Origin: Streptomyces sp. NBC_00433
Lineage (GTDB): Bacteria > Actinomycetota > Actinomycetes > Streptomycetales > Streptomycetaceae
Reading direction: 5' to 3'
DNA length: 64,000 nucleotides
Assembly: GCA_036015235.1 (NCBI GenBank)
Contig: CP107926.1
Coordinates: forward strand, 3,991,001 to 4,055,000
Within the stretch, counting starts at the first letter, position 1; every line of letters begins with the position of its first letter. The translations under genes and the position numbers were made by a program. Shown here piece after piece: positions 25,225 to 33,425 of the stretch. Below the pieces are notes generated by a model. The model was not told where the DNA came from and made no database searches. It saw only the letters and a program-made list of their open reading frames with translations.

Positions 25225-26026
25225 ACAGGCAGATCAGCAGGATGCACACCTCGTGCGGCGACTGCGGCTCGGTGGTGGCCGGCGCCGTGGTCGCGGGCGG
25301 CCGGTCCGGCGCGGTCGTCGTGGGCGCCGGGGCCGGGCTCTGCGTGGCCGCGACCGGCTGCGTGACCGGGGCCTGGGTCGCGACCGGCTGCGTCATCGGC
25401 TGCCGGGTCGCGGTGACCTGCGGGGCCGCCGTGCGCCGGACGACGGGGATCGACGTCGTCAGCCGCGGCGCGGTCGTCGCCGCCGGGTGCGGGGCGGCCG
25501 GCCGGCCCGCGTGCTTCGGCGCCGCCGTCTGCGGCGCGGTGGCGACCGGCGCGGGCACGGTGGGCAGCGTGTCGCCCACCGGCAGGTCCGGGGTCGTCGA
25601 CGCGGCCGAAGTGCCGTCTCCCGAGCCGCCGGTCGGCATCGCCGCGATCGTCAGGCCGCCGCCTGCCAGCGCGACGGCCGTCGCCACCCCCGCCCTGCGG
25701 CGGTTCTTGCGCCAGCGCGCCTGCTGCTGCCGCCTGGCGGCCCGTCCGCCGCCGGCGGGCAGCACGGCCACCCCTGCCGGCTCCACGGCGGGCGGGCGTC
25801 CCGACCGGTGGCTCGCGCGCTGCCTCGGCTGTTCCGGCATCAGGGGCTCGGACATCAGCGTTTCCGGCATCAGCGCCGCGGCCGATATCGCCGATATCGG
25901 CTCCTCACCGGAATAGGGCGGCCCGTACGCCGACACGGGCGGTGCGATGTCCGGGGCGTACGCGCCGCAACCCGGGCACACCAGTGCACCGTTGAGGTTG
26001 CGACGGCATTGGTAGCAGTAGTCCAT
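25223..26026 (-). CDS. Zinc-ribbon, single-span membrane protein of the SCO2400 type
   Basis: Protein of 267 residues. It begins MDYCYQCRRNLNGALVCPGCG, a CxxC-CxxC zinc ribbon at residues 4-20. A basic stretch (QQQARWRKNRRR) precedes one membrane helix (GVATAVALAGGGLTIAAM) at about residues 110-130. The remaining ~135 residues are rich in Pro, Thr and Ala and would lie outside the cell. The ending VCILLICL is hydrophobic with two cysteines. This layout fits the Streptomyces SCO2400 family as I remember it; the function is unknown. The MDYC start at 26026 fits the family better than the longer frame to 26074. Confidence 0.7.
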   Translation of the reverse strand: MDYCYQCRRNLNGALVCPGCGAYAPDIAPPVSAYGPPYSGEEPISAISAAALMPETLMSEPLMPEQPRQRASHRSGRPPAVEPAGVAVLPAGGGRAARRQQQARWRKNRRRAGVATAVALAGGGLTIAAMPTGGSGDGTSAASTTPDLPVGDTLPTVPAPVATAPQTAAPKHAGRPAAPHPAATTAPRLTTSIPVVRRTAAPQVTATRQPMTQPVATQAPVTQPVAATQSPAPAPTTTAPDRPPATTAPATTEPQSPHEVCILLICL

Positions 26027-26190
26027 TTTTCGGCTTATGGCTTTCTGTGCTGCTGCAAGGCCGGCTGACCGCAAAACGCTAACAGCACCTCATCGAAGGC
26101 CCTGCGGGGCACTTGTGAGGCTTTCGAAAAGATCGCCCGCTCAATTCCGGCGAAGTCGGCGCCAAGCGCACGAAGCACGGCGCCGCCTCC

Positions 26191-26757
26191 TCAGCCGCGC
26201 TCGCGGGCGTAGCGCAGCAGCACCACCCCGTTCCCGAACCTGCGGGTGTCGGCGAGCCGGAGGCTCACGCGGCCGGCGGCGCCCGCGAAGAGCCGCTTGC
26301 CCGTGCCCAGCAGCACCGGGTGCACGTAGACCAGATACTCGTCGATGAGGTCGTGCTCGGCGAAGGCGGCGGCCAGGTCGGCGCCGCCCAGGGCGAGATC
26401 GCCGCCCGGCTCCGCCTTGAGGGCCTCGACCTCGGCGGGCACGACCTCGCGGACGACGGTGGCATTCCACTCGGCGCTCTCCAGCGTCCGCGAGTAGACG
26501 ATCTTGGGCATGTCCCGCCAGATACGGGCGAATTCCTTCACCGGCTCGGAAGCCGACGGGTCCTCGTCCGCGGTCGGCCAGAATTCGGCCATGAGTTCGT
26601 ATGTGACACGCCCGTCGAGAAATGCGCCCATGGTGCTCAGGTGCGCGTTGAAGTAGCTGTGCAGCTCCTCGTCCACGAGATGCCAGTCGATCTCGCGATG
26701 CGGCCCTTCCATGAAACCGTCGAGCGATACCGACATCATCAATACGATCTTTCGCAT
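26191..26757 (-). CDS. Dihydrofolate reductase family protein (RibD C-terminal domain-like)
   Basis: Reductase-fold protein of 188 residues. It begins MRKIVLMMSVSLDGFMEGP, typical of the YyaP/YwjB-type DHFR-like proteins. GRVTYELMAEFWP, KIVYSRTLESAEWNAT, LALGGADLAAAFAEHDLIDEYLVYVHPVLLGTG are the NADPH-binding and substrate-side blocks. These stand-alone proteins are common and mostly uncharacterised; a real dihydrofolate reductase role is unlikely. GGAG lies ahead of the ATG. It is divergent from the folate-enzyme pair that follows. Confidence 0.85.
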   Translation of the reverse strand: MRKIVLMMSVSLDGFMEGPHREIDWHLVDEELHSYFNAHLSTMGAFLDGRVTYELMAEFWPTADEDPSASEPVKEFARIWRDMPKIVYSRTLESAEWNATVVREVVPAEVEALKAEPGGDLALGGADLAAAFAEHDLIDEYLVYVHPVLLGTGKRLFAGAAGRVSLRLADTRRFGNGVVLLRYARERG

Positions 26758-26901
26758 CGTGCTGGTGCTCCTCTTCTCGGTGCCGGGGATCCACGTGTCA
26801 CCCGAATTGTGCCGCCACGGTCCGACAATGGCCGCGACCAGCGGTTTCGGCGCGCGATAGGCTCCCCGCGTACGAGGACGGCGGCACGAGAGGCGACCCG
26901 G

Positions 26902-27540
26902 GTGCACGGTCAGGCGCGGTTCCAGGACGAGACGGTCGGCGGCTATCTGGACCGGCTGGCGGCCCGGTCGCCTGCCCCCGGCGGCGGAGCGGCGGCCGCG
27001 CTGCACGCGGCCCAGGGCGCGGCCCTGCTGGGCATGGTCGCCCGTTACAGCACCGGTGAGAAATACGCCGCCCAGGCCGCCGCCATCGCCCGTATCACCG
27101 CCGAGAGCGACGAACTGCGCTCGGCCGCCCTGGACTTGGCCGCCGCCGACGCGGCGGCCTTCACCGCCGTGACCGACGCGTACGCGCTGCCGCGCGCGGA
27201 CGAGGCGCAGAAGGCCGCCAGGTCGGCGGCCATCGCCCAGGCCCTCGCCGGAGCCGCCCGGCCGCCCGCCGACGTCATCGGCGTGGCCCGCCGGATCGTC
27301 GGCCTCGCGGAGGAGCTGCTGCCGATCGGCAACCCGAACGTCGTGACGGACGTCGCCGCCGCGGCGGAGGCGGCCAGGGCGGCGGCCACCACCGCCCGGG
27401 TGAATGTCGAGGTCAACCTCGCCGGCATCAAGGACCCCGCCGCCCGCGCCGGCCTGTCGGCGTCCACCGGCGACGTCGACCCGCTCGCCGAGCGGGCCGC
27501 GGCGGTGACCGAGGCGGTACGCGGGACGTTGACCCGCTGA
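26902..27540 (+). CDS. Cyclodeaminase/cyclohydrolase family protein
   Basis: All-helical protein of 212 residues. The start YLDRLAARSPAPGGGAAAAL carries the SPxPGGGS/A motif of formimidoyl-tetrahydrofolate cyclodeaminases and methenyl-THF cyclohydrolases. NPNVVTDVAAAAEAARAA and ARVNVEVNLAGIKD are the other family blocks. It would release ammonia from 5-formimino-THF to give 5,10-methenyl-THF, or hydrolyse the latter. folD follows 76 bp later, and FolD acts on the same intermediate. GTG at 26902 is used. Confidence 0.82.
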   Translation: MHGQARFQDETVGGYLDRLAARSPAPGGGAAAALHAAQGAALLGMVARYSTGEKYAAQAAAIARITAESDELRSAALDLAAADAAAFTAVTDAYALPRADEAQKAARSAAIAQALAGAARPPADVIGVARRIVGLAEELLPIGNPNVVTDVAAAAEAARAAATTARVNVEVNLAGIKDPAARAGLSASTGDVDPLAERAAAVTEAVRGTLTR

Positions 27541-27616
27541 CCCGGGCCGTACGCCGCCCCCCGTCCGACAAGAGCCGCCCGGCCGCCCGCCGGGCCGTAT
27601 CCGAGGAGTCGTCGCC

Positions 27617-28483
27617 ATGACCGAGACCGTTCCGCTCACCGGTGCCGCGCCCGCCGCCGTCCTGCGGGACGAGGCGCAGGGGATCGCGGAGCAGCTGGTG
27701 CGGGAGGCGGGCGTGAAGCCGCGGCTCGTGGTCGTCGTGGCGACCGAGGACGAGAGCACCGCCTGGTATGTGCGGTCGATCACCCGGGCCGCCGCGAAGG
27801 CCGGCATCGCGTGCGACACCGTACGGCTGCCCGCGGACGCCGAAGCCGCCGCGATCCGCGAGGAATTGGCCGCGCTGAGCGCCGACGCGGGTGTGCACGG
27901 GGTGATCCTGCAGACGCCGCTGCCGCCCGGCGCTTCCGCCGCCGACCTGGCGGGGGCCATCGCGCCGGAGAAGGACGTGGACGGCGCGAACCCGCTGAGC
28001 CTGGGCCGGCTGGCCGCGGGCCTGCACGCCTTCGCGCCCGCCACCGCGGAGGCCGTCGTCAGCCTGCTGGACGCGCACGGCGTCGGGCTCGCCGGCCGCG
28101 GTGTCGCCGTCGTCGGCCGCTCCACCGTCGTCGGCAAGCCGCTCGCGCACCTGCTGCTCGACCGCGACGCGACGGTGACCGTGTGCCATTCGCGCACCGC
28201 CGACCTGGCGGCGGTGACCCGCACCGCGGACATCGTCGTAGCCGCGGCGGGCCGCCCCGGGCTGATCACCGCCGGCCACCTCGCCCCGGGCGCGATCGTC
28301 GTGGACGTCGGCACCAACCCCACCGAGGACGGCGGCCTGACCGGCGACGTGGACGCGCAGTCGGTCGCCGGCCTGGCCGCGGCGCTGTCCCCCGTGCCGG
28401 GCGGCGTCGGCCCGGTCACCACCGCGCTGCTGCTCCAGCACACCGCGCTCGCCGCGAGCAGGGCCGTCGCCGGGCACCAGTGA
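27617..28483 (+). CDS. folD: Bifunctional methylenetetrahydrofolate dehydrogenase / methenyl-THF cyclohydrolase
   Basis: FolD of 288 residues, which interconverts 5,10-methylene-, 5,10-methenyl- and 10-formyl-THF with NADP. The usual catalytic YxxxK is modified: ESTAWYVRSITRAAAKAGI gives Tyr with the Lys four further turns along. HGVILQTPLPPG, PEKDVDGANPLSLGRL and VVGRSTVVGKPLAHLLLDRDATVTVCHSRT are the signature blocks. The sequence is more divergent than the housekeeping FolD of actinobacteria, so it may be a second copy. GAGGAG precedes the ATG. Confidence 0.87.
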   Translation: MTETVPLTGAAPAAVLRDEAQGIAEQLVREAGVKPRLVVVVATEDESTAWYVRSITRAAAKAGIACDTVRLPADAEAAAIREELAALSADAGVHGVILQTPLPPGASAADLAGAIAPEKDVDGANPLSLGRLAAGLHAFAPATAEAVVSLLDAHGVGLAGRGVAVVGRSTVVGKPLAHLLLDRDATVTVCHSRTADLAAVTRTADIVVAAAGRPGLITAGHLAPGAIVVDVGTNPTEDGGLTGDVDAQSVAGLAAALSPVPGGVGPVTTALLLQHTALAASRAVAGHQ

Positions 28484-28552
28484 CATCTGTCATGCCCGAC
28501 TACGGATGTACGGCTCTGCCGCCCGCACCCGGCCGACGGCGATGCTCATGCC

Positions 28553-29023
28553 ATGGCAATCACCGACGCACCGCGCACCCTGGACAGCAAGGACACCGAG
28601 CCCGGCAAGGCCGTTGAGGCCGGCGCACAGTGCCCCGGCGGCGCGGCGGGCTTCAAGGCCGTCCCGGTGTGGTTCTTCGCCTTCGAAGGCCTGATGGGCG
28701 CCTCCTACGACATCGTCAGGTCCTCCCCGCACGCCTGGATCTTCCTCGCCGCCTCCGTCGCGGCGAACATCGTGCTGGCCCGCACGGTGATGCGCGGGCG
28801 GCTGAAGATGGCCAAGGCGCTGCTCAAGGGCAGGCGCACCCGCAAGATCGCGGTCGGCCTGATCGCGCTGCGGGCCGCCGTGCACGTCGCGCTCGGCGCG
28901 GCCGGCATGCAGGTGACGTCGGGCCCCGCGCACATCGCGCTGGCCGGCGCCATGTGCGCCGCCACGGTCGCGCTGCTGTCCTTCGAGCAGCGGGTGATGC
29001 TGCGGGCGCTGGCCGCGGCCTGA
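28553..29023 (+). CDS. Small integral membrane protein of unknown function
   Basis: Protein of 156 residues. After a soluble ~35-residue start come hydrophobic segments at PVWFFAFEGLMGASY, AWIFLAASVAANIVLA, KIAVGLIALRAAVHVALGAAG and HIALAGAMCAATVALL, separated by a basic loop (MRGRLKMAKALLKGRRTRK). It could be a four-helix protein with the loop inside the cell. I do not recognise a family. It follows folD by 69 bp with no strong ribosome binding site. Confidence 0.65.
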   Translation: MAITDAPRTLDSKDTEPGKAVEAGAQCPGGAAGFKAVPVWFFAFEGLMGASYDIVRSSPHAWIFLAASVAANIVLARTVMRGRLKMAKALLKGRRTRKIAVGLIALRAAVHVALGAAGMQVTSGPAHIALAGAMCAATVALLSFEQRVMLRALAAA

Positions 29024-29141
29024 GCGCGCGGCGCCGCGGGCGTAGGAGCCCACGGGTCCACGGACGGACGGGCGTACGTACCGCGGAAGCCGCCGCATAT
29101 GCTGCGGGAAACGCAGCGCACCACCCGAGAGGCAGCACGAC

Positions 29142-29906
29142 ATGAGCACCCGTACCGCAGTGGTCACCGGCGCGAGCAGCGGTATCGGCGCCGCCACCGC
29201 CCGCAGGCTCGCCGCCGCCGGCTTCCACGTCGTGCTCACCGCGCGCCGCACGGAACGGCTCGACGCCCTCGCCGCGGAACTGACCGCGGCCGGAGGCAGT
29301 GTGGCCGTCCACGCCCTCGACGTGACCGACAGGGCCGCCGTGGACGCCTTCGCGGGCGGCCTGGACGCCTACCCGCCGCTGCACGTCCTGGTCAACAACG
29401 CGGGCGGCGCGCTCGGCACCGACCCGGTCGCCACCGCCGACCCGGCGGACTGGCGGGCGATGTTCGAGGTCAACGTGCTCGGCGTGCTCAATGTCACGCA
29501 GGCCCTGCTGCCCGCGCTCAGCTCATCGGGCGACGGCACGATCGTCGTCCTGTCCTCGACCGCGGGCCTGGCGACGTACGAGGGCGGCGGCGGCTACGTG
29601 GCCGCCAAGCACGGCGCCCACGTCATCGCCGAGACGCTGCGGCTGGAACTGAACGGCCAGCCGGTGCGGGTCATCGAGATCGCCCCCGGCATGGTCAAGA
29701 CCGACGAGTTCGCCCTCACCCGCTTCCGCGGCGACGCGGACCGCGCCGCCGCGGTCTACGCCGGTGTGGCCGAGCCGCTGACCGCCGACGACGTCGCCGA
29801 CACCGTGGCGTGGGCCGTCACCCGCCCGGCCCACGTCAACGTCGACCTGCTGGTGCTGCGGCCGCGCGCCCAGGCGTCCAACTACAAGGTGCACCGCGAG
29901 CGGTAG
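29142..29906 (+). CDS. SDR family NAD(P)-dependent oxidoreductase
   Basis: Classical short-chain dehydrogenase of 254 residues. The cofactor motif is VVTGASSGIGAATAR, followed by LTARRTERLDAL, whose arginines suggest NADP preference. NNAGG, the catalytic serine in VLSSTAG, and YVAAKHG (Tyr-xxx-Lys) are present. The C-terminal part resembles the YdfG-like serine/3-hydroxy acid dehydrogenase group (NVDLLVLRPRAQAS). The ATG follows GAGAGGCAGC. The substrate is unknown. Confidence 0.88.
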   Translation: MSTRTAVVTGASSGIGAATARRLAAAGFHVVLTARRTERLDALAAELTAAGGSVAVHALDVTDRAAVDAFAGGLDAYPPLHVLVNNAGGALGTDPVATADPADWRAMFEVNVLGVLNVTQALLPALSSSGDGTIVVLSSTAGLATYEGGGGYVAAKHGAHVIAETLRLELNGQPVRVIEIAPGMVKTDEFALTRFRGDADRAAAVYAGVAEPLTADDVADTVAWAVTRPAHVNVDLLVLRPRAQASNYKVHRER

Positions 29907-30114
29907 CCGTCACACGGGCGGGTGAACTCCTGGCCCACCGTCAACTTCCGCCCCCGCGGGGGTTAACGGTGCCCCGGCGCCGGGAATCATGTCCGCGTCC
30001 GGTCTTCGCGCGTAGATCCGTACGGCACCCGTTCCCCTCGGCACGGGCCAGCCCCGAGCCGCCCCCCGCGGCCCGGGGCGGTCGTCCGTGCGCGTCCGTA
30101 CCGGAGGTTCGCTC

Positions 30115-30594
30115 ATGCGCGTCCGCCTGGCACTCCCCCTCGCCGCCGCCGTCCTGTCCCTGCCCGCCGTGCTCGCCGCCGCCGCCCCGGCAGGCGCCGC
30201 GCCCGCCGACAAGGCGCAGGTGCTCAGCAGCTGGACCCAGACCAGCGCCGCCAGTTACAACACCTGGCTCGCCGCCCGCAACGACCAGGCCGCCTGGTCG
30301 GCCTACGGCTTCGACTGGTCGACCGACTACTGCTCGGACTCCCCCGACAACCCGCTGGGCTTCCCCTTCAAGACCGCCTGCGCCCGGCACGACTTCGGCT
30401 ACCGCAACTACAAGAAGGCCGGCACCTTCAGCGCCAACAAGGCCCGGCTGGACAACATGCTCTACGCCGACCTCGAAAGGGTCTGCGCCGGCTATTCCGG
30501 CGCGACCAAGTCCGCTTGCGACGCCACCGCGTGGACGTATTACCACGCGGTGGACATCTTCGGCTCGGCCAGGCCCGCTCGGAGCGCCGCCTGA
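30115..30594 (+). CDS. Secreted prokaryotic phospholipase A2
   Basis: Secreted esterase of 159 residues. The signal peptide (LALPLAAAVLSLPAVLAAAAPAGAA) is cut near residue 30. The mature ~120-residue protein has the family centre DWSTDYCSDSPDNPLGFPFK followed by CARHDFGYRNY, with the catalytic His-Asp pair and calcium loop. Four cysteines form the two disulfides seen in Streptomyces violaceoruber-type PLA2. The ATG at 30115 is favoured by GGAGG six bases upstream, over an ATG 27 bp earlier. Confidence 0.9.
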   Translation: MRVRLALPLAAAVLSLPAVLAAAAPAGAAPADKAQVLSSWTQTSAASYNTWLAARNDQAAWSAYGFDWSTDYCSDSPDNPLGFPFKTACARHDFGYRNYKKAGTFSANKARLDNMLYADLERVCAGYSGATKSACDATAWTYYHAVDIFGSARPARSAA

Positions 30595-30599
30595 CGTGC

Positions 30600-30639
30600 C
30601 CGGCGGGCCGGGACCTCTCGCAAGGCCCCGGCCCGCCGG
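30600..30639. terminator. Strong bidirectional hairpin
   Basis: CCGGCGGGCCGGG (30600-30612) and CCCGGCCCGCCGG (30627-30639) form a perfect 13-bp stem, and the loop itself can add pairs. It separates the convergent phospholipase and alginate lyase genes. Confidence 0.7.
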
Positions 30640-30651
30640 CCCTCCCGGCCG

Positions 30652-31839
30652 TCAGCTGTGCGCGACGGTGAGGGCGTAGAAGGCGACGCGGGCGCCGTTG
30701 GTGGTGCTGTCGGAGGACGACTGGTTGTAGGAGCCGGCCTTGAAATACTGCTTGTAGGCGTTGAAGGACGACGGGATGGCGTAGTGCGTCACGCTCCCGT
30801 TGACGGTCAGGTCGATGGTGTTGCCGCCGGACACGCCGATCGTGTAGCTCCACTTGGTGCCGACCGCGACATGGCCCACGGTGTGCGTGGTCTGGCCGCC
30901 GTCCGGCGAGTTCTCCACGCCCGCGACGATGTCGCCGTTGGAGTGGTAATACAGCTCGATCAACGGCTTGGTGGACGTGCCGCCCGAGCCGAGGTGGATC
31001 TGCCCGACGCACACGTTCGACGTCACGGACACCACCCGCAGCGTCGCGTTCAGCCGGTGGGTGCCGGCCAGCGACCAGTCGGCGGCGCTGCCGTTGGTGT
31101 TCATCTCCCGCAGCTCGGAGCGGGCGTAGTTGGAGTTCGGCGTCGTGACGCCCTTCTCCGGCGCCCAGAAGGTCATGGCGCCGTCCGACCCGTCGGTGGA
31201 GAAGTACGAGTCCTGGTAGCCGCCCGAGCCCTGCAGCCGCGACGACGAGATCGTGGTGGGCGAGCCGGGCGAGCCGACCGGCTCCTGGAGCTCCCACACC
31301 GACAGGTTGAAGTTCCCGCCGGGCGCCACCCCGGTGTCGAGCCCCCCGGACGGCGGCGTCGACCCGCCGGGCAGCGTCCACTTCTGGTTGGCCGCGCCGG
31401 TGCACGTCCAGATCTGCAGCTGGTTGCCGTTGGCGGACGACTGGCCGGTCGCGTCCAGGCACTTGCCCGAGCCGGTGTTGACCAGCTGCCCGTTGCTCGC
31501 GGTCCACTGCTGCGCCGCGGTGCCGTTGCAGTCGTACAGCTGCACCTTGGCGCCGCTGGCCGTCGACGCGGCCGTCACGTCCATGCACTTGCCCAGCGCC
31601 CGAACCGAGTTGTCGGCATTGCCGACCGTCCAGCTCTGCGCGGCCGACCCGTTGCAGTCGTACAGCTGCACATGCGCCCCGTTGGCACTCGAAGCGGAGG
31701 CCACGTCGACGCACTTGCCACCGAGGCCGGTGATCGCCCCGGCACTCGCGGCCGAGGCACTGGGCGAGCCCAACAGCCCGAGCGCCCCGACGACACCCGC
31801 GGCGCTGACCGCCGCGAGCACTCTTGAACGGCTTTTCAT
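30652..31839 (-). CDS. Secreted alginate lyase, PL7 family, with N-terminal CBM13 (ricin-type) domain
   Basis: Exported enzyme of 395 residues. A signal peptide of ~30 residues (ending SPSASAAS) is followed by a ricin-type beta-trefoil (about residues 32-160) with three QxW repeats: AQSWTV, AQQWTA and NQKWTL. A short Pro/Gly/Ser linker leads to the PL7 catalytic domain. Its three marks are RSELREM (arginine cleft), QIH in VGQIHLG, and YFKAGSYNQ (catalytic tyrosine). The QIH form is associated with polyguluronate or mixed-block preference. Upstream, a DasR-like operator lies at 31865-31876. The substrate would be algal or bacterial alginate. Confidence 0.92.
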   Translation of the reverse strand: MKSRSRVLAAVSAAGVVGALGLLGSPSASAASAGAITGLGGKCVDVASASSANGAHVQLYDCNGSAAQSWTVGNADNSVRALGKCMDVTAASTASGAKVQLYDCNGTAAQQWTASNGQLVNTGSGKCLDATGQSSANGNQLQIWTCTGAANQKWTLPGGSTPPSGGLDTGVAPGGNFNLSVWELQEPVGSPGSPTTISSSRLQGSGGYQDSYFSTDGSDGAMTFWAPEKGVTTPNSNYARSELREMNTNGSAADWSLAGTHRLNATLRVVSVTSNVCVGQIHLGSGGTSTKPLIELYYHSNGDIVAGVENSPDGGQTTHTVGHVAVGTKWSYTIGVSGGNTIDLTVNGSVTHYAIPSSFNAYKQYFKAGSYNQSSSDSTTNGARVAFYALTVAHS

Positions 31840-31864
31840 GTGGGGGGTCCTTAAGCCTAGAGGA

Positions 31865-31876
31865 TGGTCTAGTCCA
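31865..31876. promoter_or_regulatory. DasR-responsive-element-like palindrome
   Basis: TGGTCTAGTCCA differs at one position from the palindrome TGGTCTAGACCA, the core of dre sites bound by the GntR-type regulator DasR in Streptomyces, and resembles the TGGTCCAGACCT repeats of chitinase promoters. It lies 26 bp upstream of the alginate lyase ATG, where a repressor would block transcription. Confidence 0.6.
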
Positions 31877-31955
31877 AAGGGTGCGCCCCAGTTGAATAAC
31901 ACGCCCCCGCCACCCCGTCAATGAGCGGCCGACGGAGGGCGGGGGCTCCAGGACC

Positions 31956-31978
31956 GTCCGGCCCGACGAAGGCCGGAC
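31956..31978 (-). terminator. Hairpin downstream of rtcB
   Basis: GTCCGGCC and GGCCGGAC form an 8-bp stem with a 7-nt loop, six bases beyond the rtcB stop codon in its reading direction. Confidence 0.5.
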
Positions 31979-31983
31979 CGTGG

Positions 31984-33177
31984 TCAGCCCTTGACGCAGA
32001 TGGCCTGCTTGAGCTTGGCCACCACCTCGACCAGGTCGCGCTGCTGCTCGATGACCCTCTCGATCGGCTTGTACGCGCCCGGGATCTCGTCCACGACACC
32101 GGAGTCCTTGCGGCACTCGACTCCGCGGGTCTGGTCTTCCAGGTCGCGGGTGGAGAAGCGCTTCTTCGCCGCGCTGCGGCTCATCTTGCGGCCTGCCCCG
32201 TGGGAGGCCGAGTTGAAGGCCGCGGTGTTGCCCAGGCCGCGCACGATGTAGGTCGCCGTGCCCATGGAGCCCGGGATGATGCCGAGGTCGCCGGTGCCCG
32301 CGCGGATCGCGCCCTTGCGGGTGACCAGCAGGTCCATGCCGTCGTAGCGCTCCTCCGCCACGTAGTTGTGGTGGCAGGAGATTTCCGGCTCGAATGTGGG
32401 CTTGGCCTTCTTCAGTTCACGACGGACGACGTCCTTGAACAGGGTCATCATGAGCGTGCGGTTCCACTTCGCGTACTCCTGCGCCCAGTAGAGGTCGCGC
32501 CGGTAGGCGGCCATCTGCGGGGTGTCCGACACGAAGACCGCCAGGTCGCGGTCGACCAGGCCCTGGTTGTGCGGGAGCTTCTGCGCCTCGCCGATGTGGA
32601 ATTCGGCCAGTTCCTTGCCGATGTTCCGCGAGCCCGAGTGCAGGGTCAGCCACACCGCGCCGTCCTCGTCGAGGGAGAGTTCGATGTGGTGGTTTCCCGA
32701 TCCGAGCGTGCCCATCTGCTGGGTGGCCCGCTCCCGGCGGAAGCGGACCTCGTCGGCCACTCCGTCGAAACGGGTCCAGAAGTCGTCCCAGCCGGCGGTG
32801 GTCAGCCCGAAGAAGCGGCCCGGTTCGAGCGGGTCGCGGTGCAGGCCGCGGCCGACCGGGATGGCCTGTTCGATCTTGGCGCGGAGGCGGGAGAGGTCGC
32901 CCGGGAGGTCGTTCGCGGTCAGCGAGGTCTTCACCGCGCTCATGCCGCAGCCGATGTCGACGCCGACCGCGGCCGGGCAGACGGCGCCGTGCATGGCGAT
33001 GACGGAGCCGACGGTGGCGCCCTTGCCGTAGTGGACGTCGGGCATCACGGCGAGGCCCTTGATCCAGGGCAGCGTGGAGACGTTGCGGAGCTGCTGCATC
33101 GCGCCGCTGTCGACGGTGGACGGGTCGGTCCACATGCGGATCGGCACCCGGACCCCGGGCACTTCGGTGTACGACAT
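31984..33177 (-). CDS. rtcB: RtcB family RNA-splicing ligase
   Basis: GTP-dependent RNA ligase of 397 residues that joins 2',3'-cyclic phosphate or 3'-phosphate ends to 5'-OH ends. The metal sites show in MPDVHYGKGATVGSV, GVDIGCGMSA (Asp and Cys), GTLGSGNHHIEL (His) and CHHNYVAEE. The guanylated histidine is in NSASHGAGRKMSR. The start ATG at 33177 follows GGGGGGCAGCC. No archease or RtcA/RtcR gene is next to it. In Streptomyces its RNA targets are not known; a repair role is likely. Confidence 0.93.
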   Translation of the reverse strand: MSYTEVPGVRVPIRMWTDPSTVDSGAMQQLRNVSTLPWIKGLAVMPDVHYGKGATVGSVIAMHGAVCPAAVGVDIGCGMSAVKTSLTANDLPGDLSRLRAKIEQAIPVGRGLHRDPLEPGRFFGLTTAGWDDFWTRFDGVADEVRFRRERATQQMGTLGSGNHHIELSLDEDGAVWLTLHSGSRNIGKELAEFHIGEAQKLPHNQGLVDRDLAVFVSDTPQMAAYRRDLYWAQEYAKWNRTLMMTLFKDVVRRELKKAKPTFEPEISCHHNYVAEERYDGMDLLVTRKGAIRAGTGDLGIIPGSMGTATYIVRGLGNTAAFNSASHGAGRKMSRSAAKKRFSTRDLEDQTRGVECRKDSGVVDEIPGAYKPIERVIEQQRDLVEVVAKLKQAICVKG

Positions 33178-33425
33178 GGCTGCCCCCCGGACATCGACCA
33201 TCAGTGAGAAATGAGACGAATCGGCGCAACTGCCTGATTCGTCGAACAAGGGAACGCGTCACCCGATAAACCCACCCCAGCGGGCGGTTTCGGTGAGGCG
33301 TGCGGTAGACATTGTGTCCAGGGTTCGCTCATGCGCGCCAAGGAATTACCGCAGCGGGTCAACCGGCGTACGCATTCCGGTCCAATCCGCCGCGATCCTG
33401 GCGCCTTCCGATCGAGAGGCGGCAC

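Noticed and set aside
28481..28492. TGACATCTGTCA palindrome after folD as an operator.
   Set aside because: It is short, overlaps the folD stop codon, and occurs once; there is no further support.
31984..33177. An RNA-repair operon around rtcB.
   Set aside because: No archease, RtcA, RtcR or tRNA-like gene is adjacent; neighbours are a lyase and lipoproteins.
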